Assembly: GCA_017985935.1 (NCBI GenBank)
Contig: JAGNWT010000023.1
Location: 1 to 47,145 of the forward strand
DNA from: Anaerolineales bacterium
GTDB taxonomy: Bacteria > Chloroflexota > Anaerolineae > Anaerolineales > Villigracilaceae
DNA length: 47,145 bases
Direction of reading: 5' to 3'
Every line of letters begins with the position of its first letter. The stretch's first letter is position 1. Positions 41,325 to 47,145 of the stretch are shown in pieces. A program made the position numbers and the translations under genes. The notes beneath the pieces were generated by a model. That model did no database searches, was not told where the DNA came from, and saw only the letters and a list, made by a program, of their open reading frames with translations.

Positions 41325-42077
41325 TTATCTGGAATAAAAGCCTGTCACGCGGAATAAAAGGCGGCGGATCAATGTGATCGGCAAGAGCAGAAGAATATGC
41401 AGCATCAGGCTCAAGCCTAAAAGGGTGGATACGGTGTTAAGAAAATTATTTAACAGGGGGGCAAGGTTGGTCAACATCCAATCGCCCGCACCTGCAAACA
41501 CAGCCAGGGTGATAAGCACTGCCACCCACAAGCCAAGTGGAAGCCATGCATCGCGGTCGGACTCGGAAGGCATCATGGTGCTTGAAACCGTGAAGACAAA
41601 ATAGGACCACAAGTAAAAATCCGGTATTTGCGGCATCAACCTCAAGCCCATTAAAAATAAATTGAACTGCCCATTCACCAACACATTCCACAAAGTATCG
41701 AGCTGCATAAAATTAACGCCCAGGACTGCAATGACCACGCTGCCAGAAACCATCGGCGCAAGGCCGATCAGCGAGTCACGAAAGATATCTGAACGCGCAG
41801 TTTCCACATACCCCAACTGCAGGCGTCCATCCGGCAAGGGCACAGGCACAATGGATATTTTGCCTGTCCGCACCCGCAAAGCCCATGCCACAAATAAATG
41901 ACTCAATTCATGCAAGGCAACTCCGGGAATAAACAGAAGAGAGAAAAGGCGGATCGTCCAAACAGAATCTCGGGTAAAGACTTGCAGGATGTACTGGATC
42001 TCCCGATGCAAAAGCCGCTGGAAATAAACCAGCGGCAGAAGAATCGCACTAAATAGAATCAGACCGGAGAAAGGCAT
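41325..42077 (-). CDS. Membrane protein with HELSH metalloprotease-like motif
   Basis: A 250-residue membrane protein with about six helices. In helix two it has FIPGVALHELSHLFVAWALR (H56, E57, H60), the HExxH zinc-binding motif of M50/CPBP-like intramembrane proteases. A second M50-type NxxPxxxLDG motif is not seen, so it may be a divergent family or an inactive relative. The middle part (VPVPLPDGRLQLGYVET) lies between membrane segments. Single-gene unit; its target is unknown. Confidence 0.65.
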   Translation of the reverse strand: MPFSGLILFSAILLPLVYFQRLLHREIQYILQVFTRDSVWTIRLFSLLFIPGVALHELSHLFVAWALRVRTGKISIVPVPLPDGRLQLGYVETARSDIFRDSLIGLAPMVSGSVVIAVLGVNFMQLDTLWNVLVNGQFNLFLMGLRLMPQIPDFYLWSYFVFTVSSTMMPSESDRDAWLPLGLWVAVLITLAVFAGAGDWMLTNLAPLLNNFLNTVSTLLGLSLMLHILLLLPITLIRRLLFRVTGFYSR

Positions 42078-42097
42078 GGATGCGCTATAAACAGTGA

Positions 42098-42119
42098 ACG
42101 ACGGACCGCAGTCTGTCGT
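42098..42119 (-). terminator. Hairpin after tpiA
   Basis: 9-bp stem ACGACGGAC/GTCTGTCGT with one G-T pair and a CGCA loop, 11 bases beyond the tpiA stop. No real T run, so termination may be weak. Confidence 0.4.
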
Positions 42120-42129
42120 CAGGGGTCAT

Positions 42130-42888
42130 TTATTTTGCTGCAGCTTGCGCAATGGCAGTAAAGTCTTCGATCTTCAGGCTGGCACCGCCAACGAGCGCGC
42201 CGTCAACATCGGGTTGACCGAAGAACTCAGCAGCATTGGCCGCAGTGACCGAACCGCCATACAGCACGCGGATCGCCTGCGCGGTTTCGTTCCCATAGAG
42301 TTCTGCCAACGCCGGGCGGATGATATCCTTGACGACCGCATTGGCTTCGAGTCCATTGGACGCTTTGCCTGTCCCGATTGCCCAGACAGGTTCATAGGCG
42401 ACGATCATACGTGGGGCATATTCGGAAGAAACTCCCCTGAAACTCAGGCTGGTTTGAGCGGAGACAACTTCACGGGTTCGGTTTGATTCGTATTGTTCCA
42501 AAGTCTCGCCGACACAAACGATCGGGGTCAGGTCATTTTTTTCGGCCGAGAGCAGTTTCCGATTCACGATCTCATCTGTCTCACCGAAGTACGCCCGCCG
42601 CTCGGAGTGACCGAGGATGACATAACGGCATAATTCCCGGACCATCGCGGGAGAGACCTCGCCTGTGAAGGCGCCTTTTTCCTCCCAGTGCATGTTCTGC
42701 GCGCCAAGCCCAATGCCCGAACCTTCGAGCAAGGCAGAAGCCGCCATAAGAGACATGAATGGCGGGCAGATGACCTTGTCCACGCCTTGTATCTCACGCA
42801 ACTTCATACTCATCTTGAAGACCAAATCGCGGGTTTCTGCGATGGTCTTGTTCATCTTCCAATTTCCTGCTACCAGTGGTGTTCGCAT
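42130..42888 (-). CDS. tpiA: Triosephosphate isomerase
   Basis: A 252-residue TIM-barrel enzyme interconverting dihydroxyacetone phosphate and glyceraldehyde 3-phosphate. Catalytic residues: K11 in AGNWKMNK, H94 in ILGHSERRAYFGE and E166 in AYEPVWAIGTG; the phosphate loop is GGSVTAANAAEFF. Length and start are standard. It begins 9 bases after the kinase gene stop, so both are probably on one transcript. Confidence 0.96.
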   Translation of the reverse strand: MRTPLVAGNWKMNKTIAETRDLVFKMSMKLREIQGVDKVICPPFMSLMAASALLEGSGIGLGAQNMHWEEKGAFTGEVSPAMVRELCRYVILGHSERRAYFGETDEIVNRKLLSAEKNDLTPIVCVGETLEQYESNRTREVVSAQTSLSFRGVSSEYAPRMIVAYEPVWAIGTGKASNGLEANAVVKDIIRPALAELYGNETAQAIRVLYGGSVTAANAAEFFGQPDVDGALVGGASLKIEDFTAIAQAAAK

Positions 42889-42897
42889 GTTGAGTTC

Positions 42898-44730
42898 CTA
42901 TTGAATTTTTGTAAGTGTATTTTCAGACATGAAGCGGATCCATTCCGGCACGTTGGGGTCTTTGATCAACAGCGCGAGAATTTCCTTCGCCTCTGCAGCC
43001 CTGCCGTCTTTAATCCTTATTTCAGCCTCCAGGAGGCGCGCTTCATACATTTCAGGTTCGAGTTCCTGCGCTCTAAAAAGCTGACTCTTCGCATCGTCCA
43101 GAGTGCCGTTGAAAAGAGAGAAACGTCCGCGAGCTACGTGCCCCAATGATTGGCTGACACTATCGATACGGTCGAATATGACCAACAGCGGCATATCCCT
43201 TTGCTCTGTGGATTTGTAAACCGCTTCATGCAGGTCTGTTTCCAATTCAACCGGCATCTCCCCTTCACCATATAGCGGAACCAGACGCAGGTATAAGTTC
43301 GTGGCCGCCACCCAGGCATCGCGCTTCTTGAAAGATTCGGCCGCTTCCAGGATAAAGGTCTTATCGTTCGGGTCTGCCAAATTCATGGCCTGCGCCAGAG
43401 AATCAAAAGCCGGGCGGGGCTGTCGCGCATCCCACAACGCAAGCGCGAGCTGCAAATGCGCCGAGGGATTATTGGGGTCTTTTGCCACGAACTCTTTGGC
43501 GGTTTGCACATTGGCATCGTCGGACTGACTGTTACTCGGAGGCGGAATTTCACCAGCCGGGTCAGAAGGTCCACCCGCAACCGGTGTGGATCGTGTTGGC
43601 GGGAGCGGTGTCGGTTGGCCGGGTATCTCTGCGCTTTGCGTCGGTGTCGGCGTGTCGGGGAAGAAAGCCGCAAGTGAGCCGCGCTTGCGCAGCGAAAAAC
43701 CAAGGACAGATACCAAACAAAGCACAATGACCAAACCCAAACTCACCCACATCCAGGGTGAACGGGGTTTTGACTCTTTCACAGTTGCAATCGCCGGGTT
43801 TGTTGTTTGAGAAACCTGCGGTTGGACCTGAGGCGCGGCGCTCTGCACGGTCTGGATCGTTCCGTGCGGAAGGGTCATCGCGGTGCCGCGCATCGGAATA
43901 CCGGCTTCCATCCACGCTTCTTTGAAAGACGAGATAAGTTCCTCGGTCTTTTGATAGCGGTCCAGCCGGTCTTTGGCAAGCGACTTCAAAAGCACACGCT
44001 GCACCGGCTCGGGTACATTGGGGTTGACCTTCCTGGGCAAAGGCAGCGGGGTGTAAATATGATCGTGAATGATCGAGAAGGGCGTATCTGCGCTAAACGG
44101 GACCTGCCCCACCACCATTTCATAAAGCATCACGCCAAAGGAATAAATATCGGTGCCGGCATCGAGGTCTTTTTTTCCCATCGCCTGCTCGGGAGAAATG
44201 TACTGCGGTGTGCCCATGATCGAATCAGAAGACATGGTGGACTCACCTGCTTCCGCGATGCGCGCCAATCCAAAATCGGCGAGGTAGATCATCCCATCGG
44301 TCGCGATCATGACGTTGGATGGCTTGATGTCACGATGAAGAATTCCCTGCCTGTGAGCGTATGCCAGAGCCGCCCCGACCGAGTTAACCACATTTTCGAT
44401 CTCCTCAGACAAAAGCGGACCTTGATTCAGGCGCGCCTTTAGCGTATCCCCTTCGATGTATTTCATAACAAGGTACGGGCGCGCCTCGTGCTCTGAGTAG
44501 TCGTAGATCGGCACAATATTCGGGTGTTCCAGTCTGGCAACCACACGCGCCTCGCGTTGAAAGCGCATGGTAAATGACTGGTCCTGGTGAAAAGCCGGAT
44601 GAAGGACCTTTAAAGCAACATAACGGTCAAGCGCAGCATGATAGGCTTTGAAAACAGTCGCCATGCCGCCTTGACCAAGTTGTTCAATGATCCGATACGG
44701 GCCAACATTTTCACCAATGTTGAAAGACAT
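42898..44730 (-). CDS. PknB-type Ser/Thr protein kinase with extracellular TPR-like region
   Basis: A 610-residue membrane kinase. The kinase domain spans 10-270: glycine loop LGQGGMATVF, K41, HRD at 132-134 with K136 and N139, DFG at 152-154, and GTPQYISPE. One membrane helix lies at about 326-346. The outside begins with a Thr/Pro-rich linker, followed by helical TPR-like repeats (NPSAHLQLALALWDARQPRP, PEMYEARLLEAEIRIKDGRA). It lacks PASTA domains, so it is not a classical cell-wall sensor. GGAG precedes the ATG at 44730. Followed after 9 bases by tpiA, a pairing with no obvious logic. Confidence 0.92.
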   Translation of the reverse strand: MSFNIGENVGPYRIIEQLGQGGMATVFKAYHAALDRYVALKVLHPAFHQDQSFTMRFQREARVVARLEHPNIVPIYDYSEHEARPYLVMKYIEGDTLKARLNQGPLLSEEIENVVNSVGAALAYAHRQGILHRDIKPSNVMIATDGMIYLADFGLARIAEAGESTMSSDSIMGTPQYISPEQAMGKKDLDAGTDIYSFGVMLYEMVVGQVPFSADTPFSIIHDHIYTPLPLPRKVNPNVPEPVQRVLLKSLAKDRLDRYQKTEELISSFKEAWMEAGIPMRGTAMTLPHGTIQTVQSAAPQVQPQVSQTTNPAIATVKESKPRSPWMWVSLGLVIVLCLVSVLGFSLRKRGSLAAFFPDTPTPTQSAEIPGQPTPLPPTRSTPVAGGPSDPAGEIPPPSNSQSDDANVQTAKEFVAKDPNNPSAHLQLALALWDARQPRPAFDSLAQAMNLADPNDKTFILEAAESFKKRDAWVAATNLYLRLVPLYGEGEMPVELETDLHEAVYKSTEQRDMPLLVIFDRIDSVSQSLGHVARGRFSLFNGTLDDAKSQLFRAQELEPEMYEARLLEAEIRIKDGRAAEAKEILALLIKDPNVPEWIRFMSENTLTKIQ

Positions 44731-44834
44731 GCTTAAATCTCCGCTTACGAATTTTTACGATTATAGCCGAGTGTTATTAAATCCGGCTCACAACAAGGTA
44801 AATTGTCTGTAAACTGAAATGTATAGCAATGTCA

Positions 44835-46556
44835 CTATTTAACTCGCAGTACCTGGATGGAACCATCCCTGCCGGAGAATATCTGCTCGAATTCATCCCC
44901 GATCCCGGCATCAACAAACTCATAAATATGGCGATTTCTGCTGGATAAAAAGCTATCCACGTAGATCGCCTGCACCCCGAGCGCAGACAGTTGGGCGTGC
45001 AGTTCCTCGGTTGAATTGATCGATCCATCGAGGTCGGCCAGCTCAAAGTACTTCATCCGCGCCGCATAGACCGCTCCGGGCGCGCCCGCCGCAACCAGCG
45101 AATCCTGCGGCAGGGATTCCTGCATCAAGACCACAGCCTGCTCCTCGGGGATCTTGCCCCAGGTCTGCAATTGAGGCGGGTTATACGATCCGCGGACGAT
45201 GACGCCGCCGGCGAAAAAGATGATAAACAACACGGGCTTCAATCCCTGCATGCCATTCAGAGATAGCAGCCGACCCACCCAAAAGATAGTCAACAAAACC
45301 AAAGTGTTGAAGTACAGGTAATTTAGCTGCTTTGCCATTCCGACTGCCGACAAGAAAACGAGAATCGCAGTCCACACCCAGAATTCCTTTTCGCCTGCAA
45401 TGATCACATCGATCAATGACGACACCCCCACCGCCGCAAGAGCCACGACAACGAAGAATGGAGTTTGCAGATATCCCTCACGGAAAAAGGTGAGAAAATA
45501 AACGCCGAGGTAGGAAGTCCAGATCAGCAATGTGCCAAGAAGTAACAACTGCCGCTTGCGCGCCAATTCAAAAATTCCCGCCGCAGCAAGGATGAACAAG
45601 AGATAGGCTGTCCGCTTGCCATAAGCGGAATAGATCAGTTCAGGCAAGACCTTCAGACTATGAACCACTCTGTCCATCATTGCAGAAGGGTTACGGCGCA
45701 CCGCATTGAAGACAGAGTATTCATTTTCCTGCGGCGTGCCATATAACCGGCGCGCCTCAAGGATCGCACAGCGGGAAAAACTCTGCACACAAGAATCATT
45801 CTCCTGGTACAGTTCGGCTTGTCCCTGCTCGAAGGCGATGTACGACCTTTCCTTTGTACCCAGGACAAAATTCCCGGTTGCCATGCCATAGATCAAAAAG
45901 TAACCGAGGACGAATCCAAAAAATGGAAAGACGGTATAAAGAAGGTGCTGAATCTTTCGGGGAGACATCCGCATAAAGAAAAGGGAAATGAATGCGAAGA
46001 CGCCAAACAGGATCAAACCGTCATTTCGCGACAGGGCAGCCAAACCCAAAAAGAAGGACGTCCAGCCCAATTGTTTTTCTTCACGCAACTCATAAAAGCT
46101 GAGCAACTTCCAGAACGCAAGACCAGACATGGCGGCGAAAAGAGCGTCGGTGGGATTGTTCAGGATATCCGTCAGCAAGGTGACAGAAAATAAAATCCCT
46201 GCCATGACCAGCGGATGAATCTGATATTTTGCCCGCCTGGCGATCAAAATACACCCGAGCCACATCAAGCCAAACATCAGAAAACGTGCCAGCGAAGCGC
46301 TCTGCATCATCCAATACGGAGAGCTTCTGAACGGCAGATAGGTAACCGCAAAGAAGATCGAGACAAAGGGATTCCATTCAAAGGGCGTGAGTGTCCCATT
46401 GATCAGGTCTCTGCCCGCGTTGATATAGATCGCCTCGTCCCACAAGTTGATATCCCGCAAGGTCGGCACAAAACGATATGCCATGAAAAGAACCTGCAGC
46501 AGGAAGATCAAAATAAGGATCGTGTTTTTATTATCTTTGTAGTCGTTTTGATTCAT
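44835..46556 (-). CDS. Polytopic membrane protein, GT-C (ArnT/PMT)-like
   Basis: A 573-residue protein with about eleven helices. The first outer loop holds an acidic motif in LRDINLWDEAIYINAGRDLI, where GT-C enzymes carry catalytic acid residues. A second one (LSRNDGLILFG) resembles the family's later conserved block. The C-terminal 110 residues are soluble (SLPQDSLVAAGAPGAVYAAR). Substrates are unknown; polyprenyl-phosphate sugars made by the GT2 enzyme at 2315-3244 are one possibility. Single-gene unit. Confidence 0.68.
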   Translation of the reverse strand: MNQNDYKDNKNTILILIFLLQVLFMAYRFVPTLRDINLWDEAIYINAGRDLINGTLTPFEWNPFVSIFFAVTYLPFRSSPYWMMQSASLARFLMFGLMWLGCILIARRAKYQIHPLVMAGILFSVTLLTDILNNPTDALFAAMSGLAFWKLLSFYELREEKQLGWTSFFLGLAALSRNDGLILFGVFAFISLFFMRMSPRKIQHLLYTVFPFFGFVLGYFLIYGMATGNFVLGTKERSYIAFEQGQAELYQENDSCVQSFSRCAILEARRLYGTPQENEYSVFNAVRRNPSAMMDRVVHSLKVLPELIYSAYGKRTAYLLFILAAAGIFELARKRQLLLLGTLLIWTSYLGVYFLTFFREGYLQTPFFVVVALAAVGVSSLIDVIIAGEKEFWVWTAILVFLSAVGMAKQLNYLYFNTLVLLTIFWVGRLLSLNGMQGLKPVLFIIFFAGGVIVRGSYNPPQLQTWGKIPEEQAVVLMQESLPQDSLVAAGAPGAVYAARMKYFELADLDGSINSTEELHAQLSALGVQAIYVDSFLSSRNRHIYEFVDAGIGDEFEQIFSGRDGSIQVLRVK

Positions 46557-46620
46557 ATCCCTCGACTGATTCCGTATCCATTAACTCTAAATGACTCGGC
46601 GGTAATAATGTTAAGAACCA

Positions 46621-46637
46621 GCCATAACGTATGGCTT
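46621..46637 (-). terminator. Small hairpin downstream of the 46656 gene
   Basis: Stem AGCCATA/TATGGCT with a 3-base loop between the small membrane protein and the GT-C-like gene. On the minus strand a short TTCTT follows. It is probably a weak terminator. Confidence 0.3.
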
Positions 46638-46655
46638 TAAATCATTAATTAAATG

Positions 46656-47072
46656 TTATTCCTGCATTCCAAAAACTTCAACAAGGATATCGCCTTCGGA
46701 CTGAGTTGTAAAGTTCACCGCATAGGAACGGGGCACGCCGCACGCGTTCACATCCCACACTTCAGCCCAGCTTGCATCGAGAACATCCTGCGGCAGATTC
46801 AAAACTTCCACGCCTGTCATGGACACATCTTCACAACCGAGCTTTGCTTCCTGTTCCATTAAGAGTTTCATCCCCTCCTGCTGAAGCTCAACACTTGCGA
46901 TCCCGATGTACTTGAATTCTTCAACAGACGCCGAGTCGGGCGATCTTCCATAATTAGGAATCAACACCAGAAGGACCGCTATCAATAGAAGCACAACAAT
47001 GAATACAGCAGCGATCTTCCCAACGACCGGATTCGGTGAGCGATCCGGCGAATCAATATTCGGACTTTCCAT
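46656..47072 (-). CDS. Small membrane-anchored protein, unknown function
   Basis: A 138-residue protein with a short polar Pro/Ser/Asp-rich N-terminus, one membrane helix (about 18-42) and an exported domain of about 95 residues with two cysteines (GCEDVS and NACGVPRSY) that could pair. The C-terminal stretch CGVPRSYAVNFTTQSEGDIL looks beta-stranded. I do not recognise the family. GAGGAG-like sequence just before the ATG at 47072 supports the start. Beyond it, the last 70 bases of the window show nothing recognisable. Confidence 0.65.
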   Translation of the reverse strand: MESPNIDSPDRSPNPVVGKIAAVFIVVLLLIAVLLVLIPNYGRSPDSASVEEFKYIGIASVELQQEGMKLLMEQEAKLGCEDVSMTGVEVLNLPQDVLDASWAEVWDVNACGVPRSYAVNFTTQSEGDILVEVFGMQE

Positions 47073-47145
47073 TCAAAACTCCTCTTTGAAAATAAACTGG
47101 ATTTTATCAGCGACAAGCCAATACTCCAAACATATCTTCGAGCCG

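Overview
The window reads as a piece of a Chloroflexota (probably Anaerolineae-type) chromosome. This is inferred from the gene mix, not from a marker gene: a lycopene-cyclase-domain protein beside an F420-type PPOX protein, lipoproteins with TEAP-type or Asn/Asp-rich low-complexity linkers, an ECF sigma factor paired with a DUF5667-type protein, a PknB-like kinase with C-terminal TPR-like repeats, and no outer-membrane genes. Coding density is high and no gap exceeds about 190 bases. I see no rRNA, tRNA, CRISPR array, insertion sequence or phage gene.

Left part (1-7353): the 3' end of a lycopene cyclase-type gene and an overlapping PPOX/F420 gene, a MATE exporter, an overlapping operon of threonine synthase, an AI-2E/PerM permease and a polyprenyl-phosphate glycosyltransferase, and a ROK kinase with a SIS-domain isomerase. 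Several units end in clear hairpin terminators.

Central part (7458-31744, all minus strand): a large purine-catabolism locus in three transcription units. Unit A (21369 down to 16304) encodes a complete BMP/PnrA-type nucleoside ABC transporter. It ends in a strong terminator at 16210-16244. Unit B (16114 down to 7458) encodes a second complete BMP-type transporter, followed by the FAD subunit (YgfM-like) and the fused 2Fe-2S/molybdopterin subunit (XdhD-like) of a purine hydroxylase. Unit C (31744 down to about 23545 or 21507) encodes an 8-oxoguanine deaminase-like amidohydrolase, a small membrane protein, adenine deaminase, a GntR/UTRA regulator, a YgeY-type hydrolase, a histidine phosphatase, a YgeW-type carbamoyltransferase and carbamate kinase. 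The gene set resembles the E. coli ygeW-ygeY-yqeA-ssnA-ygfM-xdhD region and the uricase-independent purine-degradation clusters of anaerobes. It implies import of nucleosides, deamination and hydroxylation to urate-level purines, ring breakdown, and ATP recovery through carbamoyl phosphate and carbamate kinase. YgeX, HyuA and YgfK are not in the window.

The most specific observation is a 15-bp palindrome, AGTTGTCTGACAACT, placed on the predicted start site of unit C just downstream of a near-consensus promoter (TTGACA-17-TACACT). A 13/15 copy overlaps the -35 box of unit B. This suggests one repressor, most simply the GntR protein encoded in unit C, controls both units.

Right part (31858-47145): an isoprenylcysteine methyltransferase-like membrane protein, a HerA/DUF87 ATPase, an ECF sigma/DUF5667 pair next to a DUF5666-like lipoprotein (both with long Asn/Asp/Ser-rich tails), a phospholipase-D-like lipoprotein, MurJ, a Nif3-like protein, a HELSH membrane protease, triosephosphate isomerase, a Ser/Thr kinase, a GT-C-like membrane protein and a small membrane-anchored protein.
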